A stretch of 64,000 nucleotides of DNA from Rhizobium sp. 32-5/1 (GCF_029537235.1 NZ_CP120638.1:3846501-3910500), one strand, 5' to 3'. Numbered from the stretch's first letter, positions 35,421 to 45,088 are shown. Numbers and translations are program-made. The notes: generated from the letters alone by a model not told the origin.

Positions 35421-37070
35421 ATGGCACGTCAATTCATCTATCATATGTCGGGGCTGAGCAAGTCCTACGGCGCAAAGAAGGTTCTCGACAACGTCAACCT
35501 GTCTTTCTACCCGGATGCCAAGATCGGTATTCTCGGCCCGAACGGTGCCGGTAAGTCGACCGTGTTGCGCATCATGGCTGGCCTCGACAAGGAATATACC
35601 GGTGAAGCCTGGGTCGCCGAAGGTGCGACTGTCGGCTATCTGGCGCAGGAGCCGCAGCTCGACCCGACCAAGACGGCGCTCGAGAACGTCATGGAAGGCG
35701 TTGCCGACAAGACGGCGGTGCTTGAACGCTACAACGAACTGATGATGAACTATTCCGACGAGACCGCCGAGGAAGGCGCCAAGCTCCAGGATATCATCGA
35801 TGGCCAGAACCTCTGGGATCTGGAAAGCCAGGTTGAGATGGCGATGGATGCGCTGCGCTGCCCGCCGGGCGACTCAGACGTCACGACCCTTTCAGGCGGT
35901 GAGCGTCGCCGTATCGCGCTCTGCAAGCTGCTTCTGTCGAAGCCGGACCTGCTGCTGCTCGACGAACCGACCAACCATCTGGATGCCGAAACGATCGCCT
36001 GGCTCGAAAATCATCTGCGCCAGTATGCCGGCGCCGTGATGATGATCACCCACGATCGCTACTTCCTCGACAATGTCACCGGCTGGATTCTCGAACTCGA
36101 CCGCGGCCGCAGCATTCCCTATGAAGGCAATTATTCGGCCTACCTACTTGCCAAGGCCAAGCGCATGCAGCAGGAAAATCGCGAGGATGCATCTCGCCAG
36201 AAGGCGATCAGCCGCGAACAGGAATGGATTGCTTCCAGCCCGAAGGCCCGTCAGTCGAAATCGAAGGCCCGCATCAAGGCTTATGACGAGCTGGTGGAAG
36301 CAGCCGACAAGATGCGTCCGGGCGATGCCCAGATCATCATTCCGGTCGGCGAGCGTCTCGGCCAGGTGGTCATCGAGATGGACAACATCACCAAGGGTTA
36401 CGACGATCGCCTGTTGATCGACGGCCTGACGCTGAAACTGCCGCCGGGCGGCATTGTCGGTGTCATCGGCCCGAACGGCGCCGGCAAGACGACGCTGTTC
36501 CGGATGATCACCGGCCAGGAAACACCGGACAGCGGTGCATTCCGCATCGGCGATTCCGTGCATCTCGGTTACGTCGACCAGAGCCGCGATGCGCTGGATG
36601 GGAACAAGACCGTCTGGGAAGAAATTTCCGGCGGTGCCGAAATCATCAAGCTCGGCAAGTTCGACATGAACAGCCGCGCCTATTGCGGTGCCTTCAATTT
36701 CAAGGGTGGCGATCAGCAGCAGAAGGTTGGCAATCTCTCCGGCGGCCAGCGCAACCGCGTGCATCTGGCCAAGATGCTGAAGGCCGGCGGCAACGTGCTG
36801 CTGCTCGACGAACCGACCAACGACCTCGATACCGAGACACTGGCGGCTCTCGAAATCGCGCTGGAAAATTTTGCCGGCTGCGCGGTCATTATCAGCCACG
36901 ATCGCATGTTCCTCGACCGGCTGGCGACCCACATCCTGGCCTTTGAAGGCGATAGCCACGTCGAGTGGTTCGAGGGCAACTTCGAGGATTACGAAAAGGA
37001 CAAGATCCGTCGTCTCGGCGCCGAATCGGTCAATCCGAGCCGCGTCAGCTTCAAGCGTTTGACGCGCTGA
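35421..37070 (+). CDS. ettA: Energy-dependent translational throttle protein EttA (ABC-F)
   Basis: 549 residues, two ABC domains on one chain and no membrane part. First Walker A GPNGAGKST at 39-47, signature TLSGGERRRIALCKLLL and LLLDEPTNHLDAETI; second GPNGAGKTTLFRM, NLSGGQRNRVHLAK and LLLDEPTNDLDTETL. The linker (about 245-300) contains the P-site interaction motif region rich in Lys and Arg. EttA binds the ribosome E site and regulates entry into elongation according to ATP/ADP. A rho-independent terminator follows. Confidence 0.96.
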   Translation: MARQFIYHMSGLSKSYGAKKVLDNVNLSFYPDAKIGILGPNGAGKSTVLRIMAGLDKEYTGEAWVAEGATVGYLAQEPQLDPTKTALENVMEGVADKTAVLERYNELMMNYSDETAEEGAKLQDIIDGQNLWDLESQVEMAMDALRCPPGDSDVTTLSGGERRRIALCKLLLSKPDLLLLDEPTNHLDAETIAWLENHLRQYAGAVMMITHDRYFLDNVTGWILELDRGRSIPYEGNYSAYLLAKAKRMQQENREDASRQKAISREQEWIASSPKARQSKSKARIKAYDELVEAADKMRPGDAQIIIPVGERLGQVVIEMDNITKGYDDRLLIDGLTLKLPPGGIVGVIGPNGAGKTTLFRMITGQETPDSGAFRIGDSVHLGYVDQSRDALDGNKTVWEEISGGAEIIKLGKFDMNSRAYCGAFNFKGGDQQQKVGNLSGGQRNRVHLAKMLKAGGNVLLLDEPTNDLDTETLAALEIALENFAGCAVIISHDRMFLDRLATHILAFEGDSHVEWFEGNFEDYEKDKIRRLGAESVNPSRVSFKRLTR

Positions 37071-37094
37071 CCCCACTGTCACGATTTTAGAAAG

Positions 37095-37118
37095 AAGCGG
37101 CTTCCGGGCCGCTTTTTT
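37095..37118 (+). terminator. Terminator of ettA
   Basis: AAGCGGC and GCCGCTT form a 7-bp stem with loop TTCCGG, followed by a T run to 37118, 24 bp after the ettA stop. Confidence 0.9.
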
Positions 37119-37178
37119 ATGCATTGCGCCGTAGCTAGAGCCGTGTCGCGATTTGACACTTGCGTGCCGCCTGCAAAT

Positions 37179-37200
37179 CACATAAAGATATCTTTATGTG
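37179..37200 (+). promoter_or_regulatory. Perfect 22-bp palindrome upstream of the ArsR-methyltransferase/metF operon
   Basis: The half-site CACATAAAGAT (37179-37189) is followed directly by its exact complement to 37200, ending 15 bp before the ATG at 37216. TTGACA at 37153-37158 is a fitting -35. The palindrome therefore covers the -10/start region, a repressor position. AT-rich palindromes of this kind are typical ArsR-family operators, and I recall similar sites for the SAH-responsive regulator SahR in methionine genes. Autoregulation by the downstream ArsR-type protein is the likely function. Confidence 0.75.
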
Positions 37201-37215
37201 TTGATGGGGTTTTGA

Positions 37216-38244
37216 ATGGCAGACGCGCGCGGCCTAGGTCTGGAAGAATTGGTGGATGTGCTGAAGGCTGCAGGTGAGCCGACGCGCATGCGTCTGCTGG
37301 CTTTGCTTGCAGCCGGAGACCTTACCGTTACCGATCTTACCGAAATTCTCGGTCAGTCCCAACCCCGTATTTCCCGCCATCTCAAGCTTCTCGGCGAGGT
37401 TTCGCTGATCGATCGTTATCAGGAAGGGGCCTGGGCCTATTTCCGTCTGCGTGGCGAGGGCGAAGGTGTGGCGCTGGTTCGTAAACTCCTGTCTTCTTCT
37501 GCTGCCGGCGATGCCGTTCTTCAGAGGGATGGCGAACGGTTGCGGGCCTTGAAACAGGCGCGCTCGGAAAAGGCGCAGGCCTATTTCAGCCGCAACGCCG
37601 CCGAGTGGGACGCCCTGCGCCAGCTGCATGTCAGCGAGGCGGATGTCGAGGCGGCCCTGAAAGCGCTGGTCGGCGACGACGCGGTCGATGGTCTGCTTGA
37701 TCTCGGCACCGGAACCGGCCGCATCCTGCAATTGTTCGAGCCGATCTATCGGCGCGGTGTCGGCGTCGATGCCAGCCGCGACATGCTCGCGGTTGCGCGC
37801 GCCAATCTCGACCGGTCGGGCATCACCAAGGCGTCGATCCGCCATGGCGACATTTTCAACCTGCCGCTCGACGGTCAGGTCTTTGATCTCGTGACGATCC
37901 ACCAGGTTCTGCACTTTCTGGAGCAGCCCGAGGCGGCGATCGCCGAGGCGGCGCGCATGCTGTCGCCGGGCGGGCGGCTGGTCATCATCGATCTGGCGCC
38001 GCACACGCTCGAACATCTGCGTGATGATCACGCCCACGTACGCCTGGGCTTCTCGCGACAGACGATGAAGGATTGGCTGGAAAAGGCCGGACTTGCCGTC
38101 GAGCAGGTCGTCGATCTCGCGCCGGATACGGCCGCAAGCGGACAGTTGACCGTGACCCTTTGGCTTGCACGCGACCTGCGGCAGGCCGCCTGGGTCGGTG
38201 GACCTGAGAAAACACGCATCTTTGCCCAAGCCGGGAGGACATGA
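37216..38244 (+). CDS. ArsR-type regulator fused to SAM-dependent methyltransferase domain (SahR-like)
   Basis: 342 residues. Residues 8-95 are an ArsR winged helix (PTRMRLLALLAAGDLTVTDL, QSQPRISRHLKLL), residues about 120-320 a class I methyltransferase fold (LLDLGTGTGRILQLFEP, MLSPGGRLVIIDLA). It overlaps nothing but is only 1 bp from metF and faces a palindrome at its promoter. The methyltransferase fold probably serves as the ligand sensor for S-adenosylhomocysteine or SAM, as proposed for SahR regulators of the methionine cycle. The cysteine metal site of classical ArsR is absent. Function is inferred from domain order and context. Confidence 0.8.
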   Translation: MADARGLGLEELVDVLKAAGEPTRMRLLALLAAGDLTVTDLTEILGQSQPRISRHLKLLGEVSLIDRYQEGAWAYFRLRGEGEGVALVRKLLSSSAAGDAVLQRDGERLRALKQARSEKAQAYFSRNAAEWDALRQLHVSEADVEAALKALVGDDAVDGLLDLGTGTGRILQLFEPIYRRGVGVDASRDMLAVARANLDRSGITKASIRHGDIFNLPLDGQVFDLVTIHQVLHFLEQPEAAIAEAARMLSPGGRLVIIDLAPHTLEHLRDDHAHVRLGFSRQTMKDWLEKAGLAVEQVVDLAPDTAASGQLTVTLWLARDLRQAAWVGGPEKTRIFAQAGRT

Positions 38245-38245
38245 C

Positions 38246-39172
38246 ATGGCGATCCACACTCTTTACCCCGCCGAACGCGGCAATCTGAGCCTGTCCTACG
38301 AATATTTCCCGCCGAAGACGGACGAGATGGAAACGCAGCTTTTTCAGACCGTATCGGACCTCTCGGTCTTCTCGCCCTCCTTCGTGACAGTCACCTATGG
38401 TGCCGGCGGCTCAACCAAGGCGCGCTCACTGACGACCGTTCGCCGCATGATCCAGGAAACCGGCTTGAGCAATACCGCCGCGCATCTGACCTGCGTCGGT
38501 GCCACGCGCGCCGAGGTGGATGCCGTGGTCGCGGAGTTCGCAGCCATCGGCGTTCGTCATTTCGTCGCCCTGCGCGGCGATCCGCAAGGCGGCATCGGTT
38601 CGGCCTACACGCCGTTTCCGGGTGGCTACGACAATGCGGCAGCGCTGGTTGCCGGCATCAGGGCGGCGGGCGATTTCGAGATCTCCGTTTCGGCCTATCC
38701 GGAAAAACATCCCGAAAGCGCAGACGTGGATGCAGACATCGATACCTTGAAGCGCAAGGTAGACAATGGCGCGACACGCGCGCTGACGCAGTTCTTCTTC
38801 GACAATGACGATTTCGACCGTTATCTTGAGCGTGTTCGCCGTGCCGGGATCAATATTCCCGTTGTTCCCGGCATCCTGCCGATCAACAATCTCGCGCAGG
38901 TCCGCAAGTTTGCCGGTCTTTGCGGCGCCCGCGTGCCGGACGCCATCATCACCCGGCTCATCCATTTGGATGAGATGCCGGAAGAGCGCATCAAGGAAGC
39001 GACCCATATCGCGGCCGAACAGATCGTTGATCTTGCGCGTCGGGGGCACCGCAATTTCCATCTTTACACCATGAACCGCTCGCCCCTGATCGAAGCCGTC
39101 TGCGATCTGGTCGGTTTCGAGCGACAGGTATCAGCCAAGCAGGATAAAGTTCCGGCGGGCGCGGCGGCCTGA
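38246..39172 (+). CDS. metF: Methylenetetrahydrofolate reductase
   Basis: 308 residues, FAD TIM barrel: SYEYFPPKTDEM with the catalytic-region Glu, FVTVTYGAGGST, ALRGDP, AYPEKHPES, QFFFDND and VPGILPI are all MetF signatures. It reduces 5,10-methylene-THF to 5-methyl-THF for methionine synthesis. ATG 38246 has GGGAGGAC just upstream and lies 1 bp after the regulator stop, so both are translated from one mRNA. It probably responds to methionine-cycle status through the upstream regulator. Confidence 0.95.
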   Translation: MAIHTLYPAERGNLSLSYEYFPPKTDEMETQLFQTVSDLSVFSPSFVTVTYGAGGSTKARSLTTVRRMIQETGLSNTAAHLTCVGATRAEVDAVVAEFAAIGVRHFVALRGDPQGGIGSAYTPFPGGYDNAAALVAGIRAAGDFEISVSAYPEKHPESADVDADIDTLKRKVDNGATRALTQFFFDNDDFDRYLERVRRAGINIPVVPGILPINNLAQVRKFAGLCGARVPDAIITRLIHLDEMPEERIKEATHIAAEQIVDLARRGHRNFHLYTMNRSPLIEAVCDLVGFERQVSAKQDKVPAGAAA

Positions 39173-39193
39173 ACCATCGCCCCGCAGACAAAG

Positions 39194-39229
39194 AAAAGCC
39201 CGTGGCTCCTTATTGAGGCACGGGCTTTT
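39194..39229. terminator. Bidirectional terminator between metF and small membrane protein gene
   Basis: AAAAGCCCGTG (39194-39204) and CACGGGCTTTT (39219-39229) form a perfect 11-bp stem with a 14-nt loop. T runs follow on both strands, so it can stop metF on the plus strand and the small gene at 39355-39432 on the minus strand. Confidence 0.9.
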
Positions 39230-39354
39230 TCATTCTCCTGGCAGCTTATAGGCCTTGGCCGCTCATCCGAGCGTTTTTACCTTTTTCGTCATGCTGCAAT
39301 TGCTTTGCGGTATTAAAGTCCGATTTCACCGTCTGGACTGCTCGGTTCCTGATG

Positions 39355-39432
39355 CTAGATGAAAAGCATTGTCGCCACAAACACGAACGCTGCACTGATC
39401 ATGAGGACATTCAACGAATGTGTAAGTCCCAT
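39355..39432 (-). CDS. 25-residue hydrophobic small protein
   Basis: Too short for usual gene finding. The minus strand has AAGGAGGG followed by TCAGTT and ATG, a near-perfect ribosome site, then 25 codons and TAG. The peptide begins MGLTHSLNVLM and continues ISAAFVFVATMLFI: a short polar start and one membrane helix. It stands alone, with about 260 bp to the next gene upstream and a bidirectional terminator downstream. No known function; single-helix peptides of this size often act as membrane toxins or accessory subunits. Confidence 0.7.
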   Translation of the reverse strand: MGLTHSLNVLMISAAFVFVATMLFI

Positions 39433-39693
39433 AACTGACCCTCCTTGCCGCTAACGGTTAAAAAGATAGGACCAAAATGCCACGCACGAAAGGAAAAATT
39501 GTGCTGCGCTGCGGCAAAGATTGCCGTCAAAAGGGTTATGCACAGGCCTAACCAGATGAATAATAACTGTTTTCAGCTTGCCACAATTTTTTCACAATCG
39601 ATTAAGACTGGTTAATGTGACGTGGTGAAATAGCGCGTGATGTGACCGTAAAGACACAAGATGTGGGGCGGTTCTCCCTTGCGCCCGATTCTG

Positions 39694-40607
39694 TCAGCCG
39701 CGACTATCGCGCCGTTGTCCCAGAATGCGCCCGTCCAGAACGATAAGCCCCGCCGCGATCAGCAGCATGCCGGCAATGTCCGTTGGTTCGAGCGTTTCGC
39801 CGAGGAACAGGAAACCGAGAAGGATGGCGCTTGGCGGCACCAGCAGCGTCACGAGCGAGGTGTTGGTGGCGCCGGCCAGCGTCATGATGCGGAAATAAAG
39901 AATATATCCATAGGCGGTGGAAATGAGCGCCAGCGCAAGGATCGCAAGAATGGCCGATGTCGGCGGCATGGGCAGGTGCCAGGGTGTATCGGCCATCAGC
40001 GAAACGGGCAGCATGATCAGCGTCGATGCCGTCAATTGGCCTGCCGCCGTCACAGGTGCTGCCAGCCCTTTGAAGCGCTTGCCATAGGTTCCTGCAAAAC
40101 CATAGGAGATCGCGGCGGCGACCGGGAAGGCCAAGGCCCAAGGGGAATGGCGGCCGTGCCCTGGGCGAACAATCCGGGCAAGGCGCTAGGGCCGATCAGC
40201 ACGATGGTGCCGGCAAGGCCGAGCAGGCAGCCGGCAATCTTTATGGCGCTCAGCTTTTCATCCTGCGTCAGCGCATTGGCGATCAAGACGGTCCAGACCG
40301 GCGTGGTGGCATTCAGGATCGCCGCCAGCCCGGCGCCGATCTCCGTCTGGCCGAGAAAGATGAAGGTGTGCGGAATGGCGTTGTTGAGCAGGCCGAGAAG
40401 CAGGAATTGCCGCCAGCGGCTGCGCAATTGCCGGTAGATGTCGTAGCGCCCGAAGACATAGAGATGCAGGGCAAGCGCCGCCAGCGCGACACGCAGGAAA
40501 ACCAGCGTGAAGGGCGGTACATGGGGAATGGCGACACGCGCGAAAAAGAAAGATCCGCCCCAGATCAGCCCCAGAAGCACCAGCAATCCCCAAGTCTTGA
40601 TCGTCAT
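39694..40607 (-). CDS. EamA/DMT-superfamily transporter, one frameshift
   Basis: Reconstructed 304 residues, ten membrane helices in two EamA repeats: GLLVLLGLIWGGSFFFARVA, LNATTPVWTVLIA, and after the break YGFAGTYGKRFKGL and LGETLEPTDIAGMLLI. The break is at GG 40135-40136; one more G on the plus strand restores IPLGPLAFPVAAA. A metabolite exporter of unknown substrate. ATG 40607 is taken; ATG 40640 with AAGG upstream is an alternative. The gene is divergent from the antiporter gene at about 40701. Confidence 0.78.
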
Positions 40608-40700
40608 GCGGTTTGCATCGTCCGTGGTTTTTCCCTGCATGTGCCTTGACCTATCCCGCCGCATTTGGATCATGCACCAGGGGTAGGATGATTGCGTCGA

Positions 40701-42144
40701 ATGATCCACCCGATTCTTGGCACGTGTTGCGTTCATCCGAAGGAAAGTCTGCTGGAGCCGTTGATTGTTCATTCCACTACCGAGGCCGCCCATCACGGGC
40801 AGGGGCTTGTTTCTATCGCGGTGGTTATCGCAGTTGCCGCCATTCTCGGGCTCGGTTTTCTGCGTTTGCGCCAGCCCCCTCGTCGGCTTCATCCTTGCAG
40901 GCGTGGCGCTGGGGCCGACCGGTTTCGGACTGATTTCCAACAGCGGTAATGTCACCCTGCTGGCCGAAATGGGCGTCGTCGTCCTGCTTTTCTTCGTTGG
41001 CATGGAACTGTCCATCAAGGCCTTCGTGCTCAGCCTGCGCCAGGCGCTGCTGGTTGCCGGCAGCCAGGTGGTTGCGGCTCTTATGGCCGCAGCGCTGATC
41101 GCGCTCATCACCGGCGCCACCATGGCAGAGGGACTGATCCTCGGTTTCGTCATTGCCATGTCGTCAACGGTGGTCGCCATGAAGATGCTCGACGACATGG
41201 GCGAGCTTCGCAGCGAGACCGGCCGCATTGCCGTCGGTGTGCTGATCGCGCAGGACATCGCCGTCGTGCCGATGCTGATCCTCGTTTCCAGCCTCGGCGG
41301 CGAAGAGCTGCACATGGGCACGATCCTGTTCAAGATGGTAATCGCCATCGGCATTCTCGCCGGCCTGCTCTGGTGGTTCGGCCGTCACGGCAAGCTGCGC
41401 ATTCCGTTCAGCGAGGATGTCGAGGACAAGGTCGAGATCCTGGCGCTTGGGGCGCTGGGACTGTGTTTCGCGGCGGCTGCGATCTCTGGCCTTGCCGGCA
41501 TGTCGCCAGCTTACGGTGCCTTCCTGTCGGGCATTGTGCTGGGCAATTCGACGCTGCGCAGCCGGATCATTCCGGTGATCGAGCCCATCCAGAGCGTCCT
41601 TCTGGTCGTCTTTTTCCTGTCGATCGGCCTTCTGATCGATCTCAATTTCATCGGCGAAAATGTCTGGTCGGTGCTCAGCGCGGCGATCATCGTCATCGCC
41701 GCCAAGACGGTGCTCAACATTTTTCTCCTGCGCAAGACGGGGTCATCGCCCCAGACCGCGTTGATCGCCGGCCTGTCCATGGCGCAGGTCGGCGAGTTCT
41801 CGTTCGTGCTGGCGGCAGCGGGTTTAAGTGCCGGGGCACTCGATCTCGATATCTACCGCGTGGCGATCGCGGTCACCGCGGTCTCGCTTCTGGTGTCGCC
41901 GATTTGGGTCAGCCTGATGCACCGGCTGGAGAATATCGCCTCGGAGCATCTCTACAGCTATCGCCAGGCCTTTGCCGTGGCCTATGCGCGGGAGCTGCAG
42001 GAAGTGTCGAAGCAGGGGGCCGCCCTTGCCGGGGCACGCTGGTCGATCAGATTGCGCTACCGCGCGTTGCGGCTTGCCCGCCACCACCGGCGGCGGGTCA
42101 AGGCCGAAGCTGACGCGGCCAAATCAACGCCTAGAGAGCATTGA
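40701..42144 (+). CDS. CPA2 monovalent cation/proton antiporter (KefB-like membrane domain), one frameshift
   Basis: Reconstructed about 480 residues with 12-13 membrane helices. Here the frame is mended by removing one C from the run 40875-40879, giving RLRQPLVGFILAGVALGPTGFG, the family signature. Further marks: AMSSTVVAMKML, GVLIAQDIAVVP and AGLSMAQVGEFSFVLAA. There is no RCK/TrkA-N domain, so it is the bare antiporter rather than full KefB/C. The start is uncertain (ATG 40701, or a later TTG near the first helix). It converges with the lytic transglycosylase gene, overlapping its end by 14 bp. Confidence 0.8.
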
Positions 42145-43351
42145 GAACGGCCGGTGTCGCCCAGCCGTCCGCCGGCATGCCCAGCCGCAGCTGTTCCTTC
42201 TGGAGTGCGGCGCGTGTGCCTGATCCGAGAATGCCGTCGATCTTTCCGACATCATGGCCAAGCCCCTGAAGCTTGGTCTGCAGCGCCTTCATCTCGTCGT
42301 CGCTGAGACCCTGTTCCGGGTTGCCGCCTTCATAGGGCGGTGCGCCGTTGAGGCGGGTCGCGAAATAGGCGGCAGAGGTCGTGTAGATGAACGACTGGTT
42401 CCATTCGAGATAGATGTTGAAGTTCGGATAGGTCAGGAAGGCCACGCCCTTGCGCCCCTGCGGAATGACCACGGAAGCCGCAAGCTGCGGGAAGGCGGTA
42501 TTGCCGTCACGCGGCGTGACGCCGAGCGCAAACCAGTCGCCGGCGGTCATGCCCGGTTGGAGACCGGTCTTTTCCCAGGGCAGATTTTCCGGCAGCGAGA
42601 CTTCCTGGATCCAGGGTTCGCCGGCCTTGAAGCCGAGGCTCTGGATGAACTTTGCCGCGGTCAGGATCGCATCCGGCGAGCTTTCCTTGAGCTTTACATG
42701 GCCGTCGCCATCACCATCGACGCCGAAGGCGATGATGTCCTCGGGCAGCATCTGGACCTGGCCGATTTCACCGGCCCAGGCACCGGTCGTGCTGGCCGGA
42801 TCCAGATCGCCGTGCTGGACCATTTCGATGGCTGCAATCAGCTGCGGGCGGAAAAGCTCCGGCCGGCGACAGTCATGGGCGAGCGTTACCAGCGCGTTGC
42901 GTGTGTTGAAATCGCCCTGGACCGCGCCGAAATCGGTTTCCAGTGCCCAGAAGGCGGTGATGACGGCCGCAGGCACACCGAATTCAGACTGCGCCCGATC
43001 GAAAACTGCCGCATATTCCTGCATTTTCTTTGCCCCGATATCGAGGCGGGCCTTGCTGACCGTGCGCTTGGAAAATTCGGCGAAGGTCTGCTTGAACACG
43101 CCCTGGGCACGGTCGCGACTTAGCACCTTCTCATCGATCGCCGCGCCGGCCAGCGCGCGGTCGACAGCATCAGCCGGAATGCCCTTGGCAAGCGCCTCGG
43201 CTTTCACGCCTTCCAGAAAGGCGCCGAGATCGCCGCCGCAGGTAACGGTCGGCGCCGCCGCCTGGGGTGTCGTTTCCTGTGCAAGCGCCGTGGACGCCAG
43301 AAGCGTGAAAAGACCGAACGAAAGCAGGGAGTGCCGTGTGCCGCGTGTCAT
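42131..43351 (-). CDS. MltB-family lytic murein transglycosylase with C-terminal PG-binding domain
   Basis: 406 residues. Signal peptide to about residue 24 (ASTALA). The catalytic domain (about 40-330) has ITAFWALETDFGAVQG with Glu138 as the acid, and GQVQMLPEDIIAFGVDGDGDG. A PG_binding_1 domain (about 345-404) ends the protein (MKALQTKLQGLGHDVGKIDG). It cleaves the glycan strand forming anhydromuropeptides. Its last 14 bp overlap the convergent antiporter gene. Confidence 0.9.
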   Translation of the reverse strand: MTRGTRHSLLSFGLFTLLASTALAQETTPQAAAPTVTCGGDLGAFLEGVKAEALAKGIPADAVDRALAGAAIDEKVLSRDRAQGVFKQTFAEFSKRTVSKARLDIGAKKMQEYAAVFDRAQSEFGVPAAVITAFWALETDFGAVQGDFNTRNALVTLAHDCRRPELFRPQLIAAIEMVQHGDLDPASTTGAWAGEIGQVQMLPEDIIAFGVDGDGDGHVKLKESSPDAILTAAKFIQSLGFKAGEPWIQEVSLPENLPWEKTGLQPGMTAGDWFALGVTPRDGNTAFPQLAASVVIPQGRKGVAFLTYPNFNIYLEWNQSFIYTTSAAYFATRLNGAPPYEGGNPEQGLSDDEMKALQTKLQGLGHDVGKIDGILGSGTRAALQKEQLRLGMPADGWATPAVLNAL

Positions 43352-43502
43352 CGCAAATCCTTGTTGTCATGCCGATTGCGGCCATCCTCCTGGTCAGGCG
43401 GCGCAATCCTTGAAGATCGGAAATTAGGAAAGCTGCTGTCTCAGAGCAATGGGGCGGAATGAAGAAGAGCGGCGCAACCGCCGCCATCCTTTTCGTGCCT
43501 GA

Positions 43503-44282
43503 CTATTTCGAAACGGCCGCGACCCATTTTTTCCAGTTCTTGGCGGATCCGGCAAAAACATTGATGTCCGTGTCGCCCGTGATGCCAGGGATTGTTCCCG
43601 TGCTTGTATATTGCCAAAAGGCCCAACGGCGATCGGGATAGATTTCGAGCGGGTGCTGGGCGACCGCACGCACCCAGTAGTGGTAGTCGTTGAACTGGCC
43701 GACGAGATTGTCACGGTGGAAATCCACGGAAGTATAGATGATCGGCCGCTTGCCGTAGTGTTTCTCCAGCCGGTCCATGAAAACCTTCATTTCCGACTGC
43801 ACGGTGAGCGGCGAGGGGCGATACGTGCAGGTCTTGGATTCGCCGTTCCATTCGACGTCGAGAACGGGCGGAAGCATGACTGCGCTTTTCGGCACGTTGG
43901 CGATGAACCAGTCGGCCTGCTGGTCGGCCGTCGAGCAGAAATAGTAGAAATGATAGGGCGCATAGGGCAGGCCCACGGCCCGCGCGCCCTGCCAGTAGTC
44001 CTGGAAGCGCCTATCGACAATGTCCTTGCCTTCGGTCGCCTTGATAAAGGCGAAGGAGACGCCGGATGTGCGCACCGTCTGCCAGTCGATATCGCCATTC
44101 CATTTGGATACGTCGATGCCGTGTACATTGTGGTGATGCGGCGTGCGCGCACCGAAATCCTGCGGATCCTTGTCATGGAAGCGCGGCGGGATGGACGCCG
44201 TCTTGACGAGGTCGTAGTCGGTCGAGGTGCAGGCGGATATAAGCGTCAAGAGTGGCATAAGAGCCAGGAAAAGCCGGCGCAT
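43503..44282 (-). CDS. GH25 lysozyme-like lipoprotein
   Basis: 259 residues. A lipoprotein signal ends in LISAC, Cys18. The GH25 barrel shows HGIDVSKWNGDIDW (Asp57), FAFIKATEG, YHFYYF and LDVEWNG with Asp142 and Glu144, the catalytic acids. It hydrolyses the muramyl-glucosaminyl bond of peptidoglycan, presumably at the inner face of the outer membrane. The start was put at ATG 44282 because it begins the signal peptide; a longer reading from 44378 has no such feature. Confidence 0.87.
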   Translation of the reverse strand: MRRLFLALMPLLTLISACTSTDYDLVKTASIPPRFHDKDPQDFGARTPHHHNVHGIDVSKWNGDIDWQTVRTSGVSFAFIKATEGKDIVDRRFQDYWQGARAVGLPYAPYHFYYFCSTADQQADWFIANVPKSAVMLPPVLDVEWNGESKTCTYRPSPLTVQSEMKVFMDRLEKHYGKRPIIYTSVDFHRDNLVGQFNDYHYWVRAVAQHPLEIYPDRRWAFWQYTSTGTIPGITGDTDINVFAGSAKNWKKWVAAVSK

Positions 44283-44416
44283 GGAATATCCGTTTCGAAC
44301 CGATCTAACGTCCTGCCTCACACGATGATGTCCGTAAAAGTGCTGACCCCCGGGAGGCGTGAACCTCCTTTTCACCATATCATCGTAAAAATTGCGTTAG
44401 TTTCAAGCAGGAATTG

Positions 44417-45088
44417 CTAATTCGGCGATATTCGCCGGTAAATCGCGATCCAGGCATAACCTCGGCCGATGGACGAAAGCTTGGCTTCAGCACCCGTTTC
44501 CCGCGCTTTTACTTGGATAACCTCGAAAAGCCTTGCACGCGGGCTGACATGGAAACGCCGAAGCCATCCCTGCAAAGCCCGATGAAAGCCCCGTGGCAGG
44601 CCTTCCTGCTGGCCGAAATCGGCGATGTGCAGCGAGCCGCCTGGGTTGAGTGCGGCGATAGCCGAATCGATTGCCTTCTCCCAATCGGGGATCATCGACA
44701 GCGCGTAGGAAATGACGATCCGATCAAAGCCCTTTTGTCCACACAGCTCCGGCGTGAAATCTGTGGCGTCGGCAACGCGCAGGACGGCCCGGCTCTCACC
44801 CTTGCCGGAAAGCTTGGCCTCCGCTGAGATCAGCATTTCCTCCGAGATGTCGAAGCCGAACAGCCGCGCATTGGGATAGCATTTGCGGATGAGCGCAAGG
44901 TTGCGCCCGGTGCCGCAGCCGACTTCGAGAACGCTGCCACCCTTCGGCACATCGAGTTCGCGGATCAGCGTGTCACGGCCAAAGAGGTAATATTTGCGCG
45001 TCAGGTCGTAGACGTGCCGCTGGTAGCGGTACATCCGGTCCATGCGCCGGGCGTGGCTGTTGTCGGTGATCGGGCTTGCAGAAATCAT
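44417..45088 (-). CDS. btaB: Diacylglyceryl-N-trimethylhomoserine methyltransferase BtaB
   Basis: 223 residues, class I methyltransferase: VLEVGCGTGRNLALIRKCYP at about 52-71, DATDF and SYALSMIPDW. It adds three methyl groups to diacylglyceryl-homoserine to give the betaine lipid DGTS. N-terminal YDLTRKYYLFGRDTLI is typical of BtaB. The start at 45088 overlaps the btaA stop by ATGA, so the two are translated together. In rhizobia this pair replaces phospholipids under phosphate limitation; a Pho box was not found because the upstream region was not resolved. Confidence 0.9.
   Translation of the reverse strand: MISASPITDNSHARRMDRMYRYQRHVYDLTRKYYLFGRDTLIRELDVPKGGSVLEVGCGTGRNLALIRKCYPNARLFGFDISEEMLISAEAKLSGKGESRAVLRVADATDFTPELCGQKGFDRIVISYALSMIPDWEKAIDSAIAALNPGGSLHIADFGQQEGLPRGFHRALQGWLRRFHVSPRARLFEVIQVKARETGAEAKLSSIGRGYAWIAIYRRISPN

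Noticed and set aside
44350..44372. GGAGG/CCTCC hairpin followed by TTTT on the plus strand
   Set aside because: The stem is short (5 bp) and no plus-strand gene ends before it; probably chance in GC-rich sequence.
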